Positions 35,355 to 47,584 of a stretch of 64,000 nucleotides of DNA are shown here, one piece after another. The notes under the pieces were generated by a model that saw only the letters and a program-made list of their open reading frames with translations, ran no database searches and had not been told where the DNA came from. Source of the stretch: Drechmeria coniospora (taxonomy: Eukaryota; Ascomycota; Sordariomycetes; Hypocreales; Ophiocordycipitaceae); contig NC_054390.1 in the NCBI RefSeq assembly GCF_001625195.1, positions 4,550,027 to 4,614,026 of the forward strand, given 5' to 3'. Each line of letters starts with the position of its first letter. Position 1 is the stretch's first letter. The translations under genes were made by a program, and so were the position numbers.

Positions 35355-37135
35355 TCGTCATCCTCACCGTCGGAATCGGTCGCCGAAGCGCCAACCCAAC
35401 CAAGCTCCTCGCCGTCGTCGTCACGGCCGTCCTCGCTTTCCCCTCGACCTTCGTCGCCCTCGTCGCCCTCGTCGCTCGAATCGGCAATGGCAGGCATGCG
35501 GCGGCGGACGCGACCGTTCGCCTTGGACAGTGTCGCCACGGAGTCGTCCGCGTTGGCTTCGTCGGCACTGCTCCGGTCCGAGTCGGAATCGGAGGCGACA
35601 ACGGCTTCGTTCCGCCGAGAAGGCGACCCTTGATCGGCGGTGGCGGCGTCATCCGGCTCGTCGGAGTCGAGGGCGGCGTGAAGACGGCGTCGCTTCGCAG
35701 GCTTGGGTTCGTCCGGTGGACCGTCGTCGTCGTCAGAGTCCGTCACGATGCGACGTTTCGATCGTCGAGTCACCGCATCATCGACCGTGCCGCTCTCGGG
35801 TTCCGGGCTGGAAAAGGCCCCGGCCGAGGCTGGTTCTTCCTCCGACGAAAGGGTGTCCGGCGGCGGGAGGTGAGCGACGTCTTCCTCATCGGATGACAGG
35901 TCCGGCTCGATGTCGGCATCGTCGATGCCGTCGCTCTCGTACTCGTCCAGGTGGCCGTTGGCGTCGTTCCGGCCGTCGTCCCCGTCCCCGTACAGTTTCT
36001 CGTAGAGGTCGACATCCCAGTCCTGGTCGTAGGGCAGGTCCTTTTGGTGTCGGAGAAGCTCCCAGCGTATCACGTTATCGTCGACCTCGAAGACGACCAT
36101 GGGCCAGATCTCGAAGCCGAACCTGGCCGCGAGGGCGCCGATCTCGCGGGGCATCTCGTCCATGAGGATCGTCGGCAATGTGTACTTGGCAAAGTCTCGA
36201 TGGTTCTCGACGTCGGGCCAGCAGGCGACCGAGTTTGTGTTTTCGCCCACGCCAGGGAACTTTTCAAAGGTGGGGGTGAGATACTGCTGCGTGCGGTTGG
36301 AGACGCACCAGCGCACATCCCTGTCGTTGCGGTAGGCCTCGTCCGACTCCCAGAAGAAGACGCGTTTGAGGTTGGGCATGAGGGCTACGCTGGAGGTGAG
36401 GCAGGAGATGGCCTCGTCGTCGTCGGCATCGCCCCACTTGAGGGTGGCGAGGTTGACGACCTTGGAGCCAAAGGCCGGCAGCAGTCCGAGTTTGTAGGGT
36501 GGCGGGTAGTCCCAGAAACTATCAACCATGACGACGTCTCGCTTGGGGTTGAAGGCCACGAGGCCATCGCCGGCATCGCCCGAGTCTATGGGGAGGAATT
36601 CGGGGAAGGCTTTGAGGCCCATGGCACGCGACTCCCGGTGGACGGCCATGAGGCGACGCAGGGATTCCGTCTGGTCCGCCAGTGTGATCCATTCCGTCAC
36701 GGCCATGACAGGCTCTCCGGCGACAGTCCTCGAGCTCTCGGTGAGGTGGAAACGAAGAAAGCGGCCGCGGCAGGCCAGGTCGGGGCAGAAGAGCTGCCAG
36801 ATGCGATGACGCAGCTCGGGCGGCAGCGCGGCGAACTGGTGGAAAGGGTCGCCGTCGGTGCGGGACAAGATGTCGTCGTCGTCGGCGGCGGGGTCGTCAT
36901 CATTCTCGGAAGCCGACTCGGCTGCCTCGTCGTCGATGAGCTCGCTGCGGCCAAGTTGGAATCGGCCGAAATGATCGTCGTCATGGTCCTCGCAGGAGGA
37001 CGTCGAGGCCGTGTCGCCCTCGTTCGACTCGTCGCTGCTCGAGACGGCCAGTCGTCGAGCCATGATGTCGGGGTGTCGTCGATGGTCCGTATCGGTCGGG
37101 GGCCTTTCTGCAGGTTGCACCGTTCCGCTCTCCAT
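35006..37135 (-). CDS. 2EXR-domain protein with highly acidic C-terminal half
   Basis: A single exon gives 709 aa. The 2EXR signature FHQFAALPPELRHRIWQLFC sits at residues 98-117. This domain is common in filamentous fungi and its function is unknown. The conserved region runs to about residue 395 (FEIWPMVVFEVDDNVIRWEL). The C-terminal 300 residues are Asp/Glu/Ser-rich, with a run of about 15 Asp (near 35,320-35,360) and basic patches RRSKRR and KPAKRRR that could be nuclear localisation signals. DSDD/SSDE sites look like casein kinase 2 targets. Met25 (37063) has a better start context (A at -3, G at +4) than Met1 and may be the true start. A nuclear or chromatin role is inference from composition only. 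Confidence 0.85.
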
Positions 37136-37419
37136 TCGTCGCCGCGGTGGGCGGCATGCACAATGGGTGGTGGGCTATTAACGGACGTACAACGGCACGA
37201 GAAGTGATGCAGCGCCCAGTACGAGTAAGCACGGCGAGTACGGAGCAGCTACGCAGCAGCCGACGGGACTGGAGAAGGTTTCTGCCGGCATGGAACAACC
37301 AGGCCTTGGCCTGCGACGAGTTGTCTGCCTGAGGCGCCCACTCCAGCAAGGCTTGCTTCACCTTGCTGCCAAGTCAAGTTAGTACCCAACCAGGTCGAAG
37401 CGATCCGCACCACTCCGTT
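37136..37419. other. Promoter region of the 2EXR gene
   Basis: No gene. The sequence grades into the GTAC island beyond 37420. Confidence 0.4.
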
Positions 37420-38240
37420 CTTGTATGTACACGCCTACCGCATCTGGAAGATGGATAGCCAGTCGGATGTTATTGAGATACTTGTATTTGCACGTACTTG
37501 TAGTACAGTACGGAGTAAGTGTACTGTATTACTAGACAAGTTAGTAGGTATTACTGCACAATAGGGACGACCCAAGCTCCTGGCACCACCCTCCGCACCA
37601 CGTAGCTCTGCCCCCCAAGTGCAGCATTCCGTACATGGACTGCATTTTCCCTGCCGACTGGCGGTGGAATGACGAATGTCAGTCAAGACGAAGCGATAAT
37701 ACAGTGGAACTGAGTATCTATTTGTCCTGACCGATGCCGGTTTCTCACTACCACCGCTTCCCTCCCAGTAGGTGCCTAGGTAGGTAGAAATGCCGACAGT
37801 GAGGTGGCAAAAGGGTCGATTCAATGCGTACTGTAACTTCTGCAAGTAAGTACTGTAGGTGTAGGAGTAGCGCTACCAAACTCGTCTCGTCACTTTTGTC
37901 CTGTGGTTGCACCAAGGTAGCAGGGACGCGCAAACTAGTAGGCATCAGGTGCAGTAGAAGCGACTCGGACCATGCACGGGATGACATGCCGCTATATTTA
38001 TGCACTCCGTACAAGCTCCTCGTCTCCCGGCCATCCATCTGCTGGGAGGCTAGACTCTGTCGTTGTGACATTGCGTTCAGTAATTACTGGGTACTAGTAG
38101 GTTGGTCATGGTAGGTGTACACCCATCTTGGTACCCGCAAGAAACACACCTACAGTACATGTACCTACAACTAAGTTGTGCAAGTACAAGTGTTTACCGC
38201 TCCAGAAGTGACTTTCCTACTCGCCAACGTGAGCAAGATA
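37420..38240. repeat. GTAC-word island
   Basis: TACAGTACGGAGTAAG, GTACTGTATTACTAG and TGCAAGTAAGTACTG words interspersed with unique sequence. No gene supported. Confidence 0.5.
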
Positions 38241-38275
38241 CATGATTGGCGATATGGGCATGTATCCAGGTGCAG

Positions 38276-38408
38276 CCTGTATTGACAGTTCCTGCCTGTA
38301 CACCAGTATTCAGTTACTGCCTGTATTTCCAGTTACTGCCTGTATTTCCAGTTCCCGCCTGTATTTCTACTTGCTGCCTGCAAGCGTTTCTACCTGCTGC
38401 CTGGATTT
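38276..38408. repeat. Imperfect minisatellite, about 20-bp units
   Basis: About six or seven copies of a unit like CCTGTATTTCCAGTTACTG, with insertions and decay toward the 3' end. No coding frame with domain. From 38409 to 39985 nothing further is supported; plus-strand frame 38711-39424 looks random. Confidence 0.65.
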
Positions 38409-39985
38409 CCGCGCCCAAGGAGCCAACACTGCCGCCGTACCTTTGGCAGGGGGTGCGTGATCGCATTGTGACGGCGCCAGGATGTACACGACGGATTTCA
38501 CAACCCCATACTGCGGTATTAGTATGTACCATGTACCGGCCAGGCACTCCGTACTCGGACCTCGCATGTTTGACGAACAAAGGCAACGCAACTCTGCCAT
38601 GAAGCACCTGGAGACGGGCAGGTCAAGGCATCGAGTACACGGTTGCGCGTGACTAGAATGTGTGAATAATCTGGTTGCTAGTGCTAGTTTGCCTGCACTG
38701 GAATATATAGTTGCTTTGCTTGTCCATCCTCACGCACAAGTCCAGGCTCGGGACCACAGCCAAGTTGGCAACGGCCAACAGACTCGAATCGAAAGCAGCC
38801 CATCTCTTCCCGCTTCCTGCGAATCTCTCATCACCACACACGCCCGGTAACCGTTTCGAACCGACCGAGAGGTGCCGCCAAGCTGGCATGGAGGGAGGGT
38901 TCGCCCCGACAACTCGTCTTGCCCGTCATCGCCAAACGGACGTCCGAACCACCGAGCGGCCGCATACGTGTCTGCGAGAACACGGAGCAGGCTACGAGCA
39001 CCTGATCCCGATGCGGGGCCGAGCGGGCACGGCGTCTGGATGGATGGCGGCGTACGCGTTTCGACGGCCGTCACCAGCCTTGCTGCCGGGCGACACGCGC
39101 CCCGTGCGGCTGGTTGGTTGGCCGTGTGCCCCGACTACCATGGCTCTGAGCAAAGGTTGCTCGGTCTATATGGGAGCCGATTCGCAAGCAGCATGGCAAA
39201 CGGCGGCCGGAGGGGTCCATGCTCCGAATCAAACGGCCAAGATGGGCGGGAGGAACGTCGACGGGGAACACGGCAACGCCAAGCCCGGCTTTCCCCGACA
39301 GATTGCGATGCCGCGCCCCGTCGAGAGACGGCGGCGGCGCGCCGAAAGACCAGGAGGCGTCGTGGGCTCTCCTGCCGGATGGTCACCGAGGCCTGGTCCC
39401 TTCGTCCACGGTGAACGCGGCTAGGCATTGCGAGGACTGCTTTCGTGCATCGGAAATGGACCGCGTCCGAATGCCGAGGACTCTCGAGGGGGTGCGAGAA
39501 TAGCATGGGCAGCCGCGCTGGGCAGAGGCCCGCCGCCGGCTTGCCATCCCTCTCGTCACTCTCGGCCGCTTGCCATCTCGAGGTAAATCTGGTCGCTGCC
39601 ATTTTGTTTTTTCATTCTCATCTGCGACGCGACGTCGAAAAATAGCTACTTCCATTGCTGCTCCAACCCGACCGAGCGCACATGCGAAGCGAGCGCGCGG
39701 CGATGCGGGGAGCTCGCGCTCGGCCACCTCCCGTCGCCGGCCCGCAGCGTCGAGGCTCGAGTCGTCGCAGCGCGCTTTCGCGCGACACGGCGAGATCCGT
39801 GATTACACATTTTGACCTTGAATGCCACCATGTTGCCGAGGCCGTCCCAGCCGACGCCGAAGCCGATCCGGCTCGTTCCCAACGTATCCAAATGCATCCG
39901 GAGGAGGGCGACGGGGGAAGAAATGCGGGGAGGAGCAGAAAAACGCCCACGGCCCGCCGAGAGCGCCCAAGATCCAGCCCGCCGT

Positions 39986-41674
39986 TCAGTCGAAGAAGCT
40001 CATCCATACGAAGGTGCTGAGAGAGAAGCCGAGGAGGACAAAGGTGACGATGCCGGCGCCGGCCCTATCGGCGGCCGTGATGGGCTTCGGCGGCTTCTCG
40101 CCGTTGTCGGGGCCGCCGCCGGCGTTGACGTTGCCCTTGGAGATGCCGCCGGTCGAGTTGGTGACGGGCGGGCGGGCCGAGTCGATGAGCAGGCTCGAGA
40201 CGGCGGCGAGGACGTTCATGGCCTCGCCGGCGCCCGTCGTCTTGTCGACCGAGGGGTCGACAAACTTGCCGCCGCTCCAGTAGAAGCCGCAGACGCGGCC
40301 GGTGGCGCCGCCGGTGCACTGCTGGACGGCGGCCTGCGTCGACTTTTGCAGGATGGGCATGATCTTGTCCCGCGTGTAGGGCGCCACCTGGGTGACGACG
40401 GCGAGCCAGCGGTGGACGTAGCCCTTGAAGGACAGCATGTCGGGCGTGCAGGCGCCCTGGCGGCCCTCGCAGGGAACTTCGTAGGCGATGCCCTTGGGGA
40501 AGAAGTTGTTGAGAAGGCCCTCGGTGAGCTTGTCGACGCGCGTCTTCCACTTTTCGTCGCCGTTGGTCTAAGCACGTCGTCGTCAGCAAGCGTCGCTCGC
40601 GGGGGTCGGGCGGAGGGGCTGGGAGGCACGGGAAGCGAGGGGAGGCATGGGAGGCACAGGAGGCGAGGGCAGGCGAGAGGGAGGGGCATTCGGACGCACA
40701 AAGTTGTACAGAAAGGCGGCTCCCTGCAGCATAATGGCCGCGTTGTAGGAAAAGGTGGCCTTGTTGACGTCGGAGCAGTTCATGTCGACGTGGGCGCCGT
40801 CGTAGACGTAGTAGTTGTCGTGGTTGATGTAGTTGACGCCCCAGAGCCAGTCCCACGTCTTCTCGGCATGCTCGGCGTACGTCTTGTTGCCCGTGTAGCG
40901 GGCGAGGCGGGCGCCGATGTTGAAGAAGCAGCCGTTGGCGATGGCTGCGCCGCGGCTCGTCAGCTCAGGGTCCTTGCGGGAGCGCACGCACAAGCGGGCA
41001 CGGGCACGGAGGAGAGGATGGGGGAGGACGCACTGTTCTTGTAGCCGTAGCCGGCGTTGGAAAAGGGAATCTGCCAGCGCATGCCGCCGTTGCAGGTCGT
41101 GTCGTGCCGGCTCGGGTCGACCATGGTGTTCCAGACGGCCTGGGCCAGGGCCAGCCACTGCGGCTTGTCGTCGGGCGGGTTCGGGAACTTGTTCTCGGCG
41201 GCGAGCATGGCCGACATGCCCCAGAAGCCCTGGTCGTCGTTGCCGAGCGAGGCCGTGTGGTTGGCGGGCATGTAGTTTTCGTTTTCGCCGACCTGGTGCA
41301 GCATGCCCTGCATGACGACCTTGTTGTAGCTCGAGTCGCCGGTCCAGTGCCAGTAGTCGATGTAGGTGCCCATCATGGCGCCGCCCTCCCACCAGTAGTA
41401 GGGCCCGGCGGGAGGCGGTCCGGGGAGGGTGCCGGGGATGCCGCCGGTCTTGTTGCCGGGGTAGAAGAGCATGAGGTCGTAGGCGAGCGTGCTGGCCGAC
41501 GTCTTGATGTTGTCTGCAGCCAGGGGAGGTCAGCGGGTCGACGGGCGAAAGGGGGGTTCGAGCGGCGAGCGGACGAGACGTACCGACCGTGTCAATCTTG
41601 TACTGTTGCCCATCGACGAGGCCGAGCAGCAGGCCCGCGGCCAGGGCGAGCCGCGTCCGAGAGGAGAGGGCCAT
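39986..41674 (-). CDS. GH76 mannan endo-1,6-alpha-mannosidase-type wall enzyme (Dfg5/Dcw1 family)
   Basis: Exons 41674-41584, 41513-41034, 40944-40700 and 40567-39986 give 465 aa. All junctions are in phase, for example KIDTV|DNIKTSA, GYGYKN|TIANGCFF and FLYNF|TNGDEKW. The signal peptide is [14 protein letters not shown]. The catalytic pair Asp123-Asp124 lies in [10 protein letters not shown], the GH76 hallmark. [20 protein letters not shown] and the C-terminal domain ending in a hydrophobic segment, [19 protein letters not shown], fit a GPI-anchored Dfg5/Dcw1 protein. These enzymes process GPI glycans to attach mannoproteins to the wall and are needed for wall integrity. The last hydrophobic segment is followed by only a few residues, as for a GPI signal. 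Confident family call; exact substrate not tested. Confidence 0.94.
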
Positions 41675-42289
41675 TATTATGGCACGACGGATGACGAGGC
41701 GGGATGCCCTGCGGAGGGGTTGTACCGTTTGAGTCCCGCGCCTCTCCGGGACGGGCGAGCGATGCCGTCTCGACGGTCGGCGGGCGAGCGACGGTCGGCG
41801 GGAGGACGAGGAGCGACGGCAGGCGTGTCGGGGCGGGGCGGGGCCGTCGATTTTTTTCTCGATTTGCACTTGTCACCGCCTTGTCCGTTTGTGTCGGCTC
41901 GGTGCGTCGACGAGAAAACGAGCGACAGAGCAGGCGACGGCTGCTGGGGCGGATGGAGGATGGATGGGTGAACGATCGGTGGACGGGGGTGGATGGGTGG
42001 ACGGGTGGATGGATGGGCCGACGGAGAGCAGGAGCAGGCGACGGGTTCGCGAAATGACCGGCCGGTGCGGCGCGGTGCAAGGCGGAGCGATGCGAACGAG
42101 CAAAGGAAGTCGAGGTGCAGAAACAGCAGACGGGGTCGAGTTGGAAGAGCTTGGGGTGGAGGAGGAAGTCGAGATTGGGCGGAGAGGAAGTTGAAATGAA
42201 GCGGCACAGCCAGCAGGGGTCGGCGCTTGAGGGTGGTGGGGTTGCGCTCCTATTTTACGAGCACGAACGAGTTCATTTGTGCTATAGTT
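41675..42289. other. Promoter region of the GH76 gene
   Basis: GC-rich, with a GGATGGGTGGACGGGTGGATG low-complexity tract at about 41960-42030. No gene. Confidence 0.45.
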
Positions 42290-43140
42290 GGTGCTAAAGT
42301 GCCCAAGTACTAGTACACTAGCGAGTGCAAACCAGTGTAGTTGTACTGTAAGTAGGTGTACTTGCCGGTCCGGTAGCAGGACCGGTATTAGCAGTCCGGT
42401 AGCAGGTCTGGTAGCAGGTACGGCAGCAGGTCTGGTAGCAGGTACGGTATTGCAGGTACGGCAAATAGCAGGCAGCCGTGTACCTGTACAACGCACACGG
42501 TGGACAAAGTAACAAGTGCACCGAGCCCTTGCGGCGTCAACTACTACGCGTGCAGTGTCGAGGACATGCTCGGCGAGCAGCGCGACAACAGGATGGCCAG
42601 GGGGGAGGCCAAGCACGCAACAAGACAACACCGTTGCTCCAGCTGGCAACTGATTCCAACGGCGGCGGACAGGGGGAATGGGGGGGGGGGCAGGCGATGA
42701 GTAGGGGAGAGAGCCAAGACGCTGGGCGCTGGGCGCTGGGGCTGTGTAGCGACTCGAGGGCAGCAGCGGCTTGGCAAACAAGGTTCACATGGACGGATGG
42801 AGCGCAGAGTGCGGGAAACAGGACCTGGTTGTGCTCGTATACTTAAGTACTTGTCCGTACTATTATATTATTACCGTGCGGCGAATGATCATCGCGGGCC
42901 AACCATGTACCCGCGCACGCGGCTACCTCGTCGCACATGTACCGATACTCGTTACGTACCCGTACCTGGATATTCCTTTCGCGTACAGGTACTTGTACAT
43001 GCTTGTGCTGACGACGAGTGCTGTAGGTGTACTTGTACCTTGCGCCGTACCATGCATTATCACGCAGTACATGCACGCAACAACATTTACGGTACTCAAG
43101 TGCCTGTGCACCTGCAAGTACCTACGTACTGTAAGTAGGT
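42290..43140. repeat. GTAC-word region, mixed with unique sequence
   Basis: CAAGTACTAGTACACTAG-type words at the left, then a minisatellite at 42366-42475, unique GC-rich DNA, and CGTACAGGTACTTGTACATG words at 42960-43140. Confidence 0.45.
42366..42475. repeat. GGTAGCAGGT minisatellite
   Basis: About seven or eight imperfect copies of a 13-14 bp unit such as GGTAGCAGGTCTG / GGTAGCAGGTACG. No coding support. Confidence 0.7.
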
Positions 43141-43719
43141 GGTCCGAGGATTCGTCTTCGGCGCAGAGGCTGATACTGCACACCTGCTGCTCGTTCGCCT
43201 CCTCGCCGCACTTGGCCTCCTCGTCAAGTCGCACGTATTCACACCGGTCGGTCCACCAAACGACCAAACGGCTGCTAGGCCGCGACGGGCAAGGCGTCGA
43301 TGCGCGGATGGCCAGATGCCGCCGGCGGGAGGTCGAAGCTCGCCGACGGACGCTCGTCGCTCACGGCTCGGCACATGCCTGCTCGAGCTCGTCGGGGCCG
43401 TCGACGAGCCGACAGCAGGTCGAGCTTCGCCTCGGGACCTCGCGGCGACGAGATGCTGCCGAACAAAGCGGCAAGGCATTCCGATGGGCGAGACAGGAAA
43501 AACGAGGCAATTAAGGTAAACTATAAGGTTGAATAAACAGCCTTTCCGGAACAGGAGGTAGGGGGGCGCCACGCGACGCCACAGCGTCCATCGAGGCGCC
43601 CATCGGACGGCCGCGTGAGGCATGGGGGCTTTCTTGGCCATCGCCAGCGACGCGTACGCATGTAGCTGTACATGAGGCCCGGCGCACGAAGCTCGGCGCC
43701 GCGGCGTGGAAGCACCCTG

Positions 43720-45480
43720 TTCGGCGTACCTGTACATGTTGTTGACGCAAGTACCGAGTACAGAGCACGGCGTCGGCGCAATCCAAGTACGACACCAGTA
43801 CGGAGTACGGAGCACTTGGCTTGTCCACCTACAGTGCGCGGATGCTGGCACTGTGCATCATCTCAAACCCCTACGCCGGCAGTGCACCTGCTGCGCCAGC
43901 AGGTGGCGAGCGGGTGCGGGCACGAGTGGACGTTGCGTACTAGGTAGGTACGAACATGCAGGCAAGTCGACGGGTAGTAGTTTGGAGTATGGAGTAGAGC
44001 ACCGTTCAAACACACACACAAGCACCGCACCGGCGCATGCGTGTACGCTGCTGCTACGCACTTGGGGACGGAACAACAACACCCGTCACTCCCTGCAGCT
44101 ACCGTTCGTGTGGCTGTGCACCGTACGGAGCACATGTATCCACCAAGTGAACAGTAATTATTAGGTGTACAATACTGTTCTCCGTACTGTAAGTACTCCG
44201 TACTCCGTACATGTGGACGTATTAGGTGTACAGTACAGTACAGTACAACCAAGCCCGGAAAGCAAGTAGGGATGCCTTGTTGGTCACAGGTACTCCGTAC
44301 TTGCACCGCCTCTACGAAGTAGGTGTACTTGTACTGTACAAGTGCTTGTACTGTACATGGGCATGTGCGTTACCACTGAACCTAATATACATGCATACTC
44401 GACGTAACAAATAATACCCGTCGGGAGATGAGACAGGAGCACGGTTCGGAACTGTCCATGCGTATGTACCTGTACATGCGCATGCATGCCAACGCACAGC
44501 ACGGTCCGGTACCGGTACATGGGCACCATTGGTCGTTCCAGGGGTCGTACCAACTCTAGTACCAGCTTGCACAGTGTTAATTACAGCACAACTAAAATAG
44601 ACCTTTGGTACATGCACAGCACAGTACTCCGTACTTACACCTACAGTACTTAGGCGCAGTTGTCCGTACTTACCTCGTACTTACGTGTACTGTACAAGTA
44701 CATGTACTGTTACGCTTGCTTTCGACGGGCACCGTACAAGTACTCCGTACTCCGTACAGTACCGAGGAATACTCGGCATTCAATCTTCAACCATGCAGGG
44801 GGCGGATAATCAGGAGTCGGAGAAGCCAAAACAACGTTGGAGGGAGCCGATTTTGCTGCAGCTCCCCTGGGCGGCGAAATGAGCCCCTCGAGGACGCTGC
44901 CGCATACAGCACACGCTCAAGTACGGTCAAGCAGCGGTGCCGTGGCGGTGCTCGTACTGTGCAGGTGGCAACAGTGCCTCGCACCAATGTACAAGTACTC
45001 CTCGTTGGCACGGACGAGCAGAGCTATCGCACACCATCAAACCTTGGCTGGCTTGGCGATGCTGCCAAGTGCAAAGACACAAAATAAAAGACACAAAATA
45101 ATTACGATGCGAGTGTGCATCGCATGTACTGTACAAGCACATGTACATGTGTACTCGCATTTGTACTCCGTACATCGCACGCATACTGTACTGTAGGTGT
45201 AATTGTGCTGTGCCGAACGAGTACAAGCATGTGCACTGCGCATGTACTCTGTAATAAACTACTACCTCGTTGCGCACCAGTCTGTTGAGCTCAAGTACAA
45301 GTGTAGGTATTGTACTACAGTAGTTGTACCCGTACTACTCCGTACAGGACTTGTGCAACTACTTGCATACAAGTGTGCAGTGCCGAATAATGTACTTAGG
45401 TGCAAGTAATCAGTTAATACTTGTTCGCGCACAAGTAGGCATCCAAACAAGTACATACACATACAGGTACATGAACACTA
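43720..45480. repeat. GTAC-word island, the longest in the centre of the window
   Basis: Dense TACTCCGTACTTGCA, GTACAGTACAGTACAGTAC, GTACTGTACAAGTG and TACTCCGTACTCCGTAC words. About 44170-44220 and 44630-44770 are almost made of them. No gene supported in the region 43141-46893. Confidence 0.6.
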
Positions 45481-46439
45481 ACTAGCCACGCGCCCAGGTC
45501 TGGTGCAAGTCCGTTGGAGCAAGTGTACCATCCGGGGACTCGTCCTGCCCGTCCTCGCCATATGCCTTGGGGCCTACATCGAGTGAGTGTTGATCATCTA
45601 ACATCATCAAGCACCGTCTTCGTGCGTGCAGCTACCGTGCTGGCATCGCTCGTGAAATGACTGCCCACGTCCACCGAAGCATCTGCATGAGTCCCGTGCT
45701 TGCGCGCGACACGACCTGGAGCGGGCGGTCCACGGTGAGTGGAAATGGTATGTCTTTATCGCCGTCAAGTATCTTGCCCGCCTTGGCCGTTAGGAAAGTG
45801 ACTTTTGGCGAGATAGACGCCTACTTGCACCCACATATCTTCATACCTTGCACGAATCCATGTAATTCCGAGAAGGGTATTTTAATGCAATACAACAATA
45901 CCAGCAATAATAACTACGACAAGTTGGCACGGCAAGCATTTAATGAGGAGTACTTGCTTGTCGATGACGTCCATCGTCCTGCCCACCCGACTACTCACGA
46001 ACCCCAGTTGCACGCACAAGACAGTCCAAGCGATGAACGCGGAACAGGCACCTGCCCGCACGGTGTCGGGACATGCATCGACAGTGGCCGTGCCGCCTCC
46101 GGTCCGGCGCCGTTCGCCTCGCCGCGGTCCTCGGACAAGCACGAGCGGGTCCATCTCGCTTCCGAGCCCGTCCTCGGCCATGCCGCCCCGGTGCCCTCGT
46201 CCCGTCTCGCGGCACCGGCACGGCCATCGCCAGGTGTCGGTCGTGCGAAACGGCCCCCGGCGCAGAGGGTCGCCAAGCGTACCGCCGTGCTTGCGCCGTG
46301 CGGTACGCAGCCAGGTTCTCATGAACTTGCACCGACTACCAATGCGCATCGACGAGCACCAGCCGCCACTTCCTGTGCACGTTTTGTGTCAAGGTGTCGT
46401 CGTGGCCAAGCGGTGGAGCATACATGGACGGATTGTCCC

Positions 46440-46865
46440 ATCGTCGTCTTCACGCATGCTATCGCCTTCATCCATCGTCCTCTACCGCTTCCTACGCATG
46501 TTTGAGGAGCATCAATGGATGCACGATTCCATCATCGTATTCACGCATGCCGCCATCTTCCTCTCTCGTCCTCCATCACTTGATGTACATGTTCGAGTCA
46601 AGGTGCTGCGGCCAAGCAGATGCGTGCACGGCGCATGCCGTAACCGAGCAAACTAGTATGTAAGGATGGACGTGTTATTTCGTCATGATATGAAGTATTA
46701 TTCCGTCATGATATGACGTAGCATTCCGTCGTGATATGTACACATGCCACCGGCTTCCTCCATCGCCTTCCGTCGCTTCCTGTCCATCTTCGAGTCAAGG
46801 TGCCGTAAGCAAGCAAATGAGCATGAGTGGGTGGTATTCCACCGTCGCATTCACGCATGCCGCCC
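46440..46865. repeat. Degenerate tandem copies 3' of the small secreted protein gene
   Basis: TTCACGCATGC recurs at 46449, 46540 and 46850. CATCTTCGAGTCAAGGTG-type and CATCGCCTTC-type words recur between them, showing three diverged copies of an element of about 90-120 bp. A micro-repeat TTCCGTCATGATATGA occurs three times at 46678-46737. Confidence 0.55.
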
Positions 46866-46893
46866 TCGTTTTCCAGCATCATCTGGCACCCTT

Positions 46894-47340
46894 CTAGCCA
46901 AGAACCTTGACGTCGAAGCTCAGGTCCGGCTTGACGACGCCGCCGGTCTGGACGCTCTTGTCCGTGTACGCTGGCCAGGCAATCTGCTTCTTCTTGTTGA
47001 TGACGGAAAAGGTCGTGAAGCCGTTGCCCTCGCCAAACTGGCCACTCCAGCCGGAGGTGATGGTGTAGTCGCCGCATGTGGCGGGACCTCCGTTGGCGCG
47101 CGAGGCGTGGGCGGCCGCGACGACGTACTTGCAACCCGTCGTGGCGGTGCCGTCCCGGGCGTCTATGCCAAAGGTCCACGTGCAGGACGAGTCGTCCTGG
47201 GCGCAGACGCGCCTGAGGTCGCGGATGGTCCACTGCGCGCCGTTGGCGGCCCTGGCCATGACCTCGCCTTGGCCTGTCGGCGCGGCAAAGGCCGTCGAGG
47301 CGGCCATGAGGGTGGCAACGAGAGTCTGGGTGAGCTGCAT
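46894..47340 (-). CDS. Small secreted Cys-containing protein
   Basis: A single exon gives 148 aa. The signal peptide is MQLTQTLVATLMAASTAFA, with cleavage likely before APTGQG. The mature part has four Cys (VCAQ, SSCTW, GCKY, TCGDY) that could form two disulfides. It shows alternating strand-like segments such as SCTWTFGIDARDG, YTITSGWSGQFGEGNGFTTF and IAWPAYTD. The layout resembles small secreted beta-rich proteins of sordariomycetes (Alt a 1-like or other effector-like folds), but I do not recognise a named family. It is probably exported and may act at the host or environment interface; that is inference. Confidence 0.82.
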   Translation of the reverse strand: MQLTQTLVATLMAASTAFAAPTGQGEVMARAANGAQWTIRDLRRVCAQDDSSCTWTFGIDARDGTATTGCKYVVAAAHASRANGGPATCGDYTITSGWSGQFGEGNGFTTFSVINKKKQIAWPAYTDKSVQTGGVVKPDLSFDVKVLG

Positions 47341-47501
47341 GATGCTGGTGTGAAAGTGTGCGTGCGTAAAGTTGAGCGTGAATGAACGAGCGAGTTGAGC
47401 GAGCGTGTAAAGGGTGTGCGAGTCTAGTCTTGTTGTCGTCCGTCTCTCTGTCTACTGAATGAGGAGGAGAAAAGTCGTTTGAGAGCAGGATCATGACGGC
47501 A

Positions 47502-47508
47502 CTTTATA
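47502..47508 (-). promoter_or_regulatory. Candidate TATA box of the small secreted protein gene
   Basis: The minus strand reads GGTATAAAG about 160 bp upstream of the ATG at 47340. Confidence 0.4.
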
Positions 47509-47584
47509 CCACTTCGTTCACCGCCACCTGCTCGCGAGCAAGCATGGGCATTCCCTTTGCATGAGTAGGAGGCTGTGCAGTGCG

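Noticed and set aside
35951..37207. Plus-strand frame of 418 codons opposite the 2EXR gene
   Set aside because: It mirrors a GC3-rich gene. The minus strand has the 2EXR motif and conserved region, while the plus frame has no domain.
42510..44310. Several frames of 100-250 codons on both strands
   Set aside because: Composition is dictated by GTAC words or random GC-rich DNA; no domains or introns.
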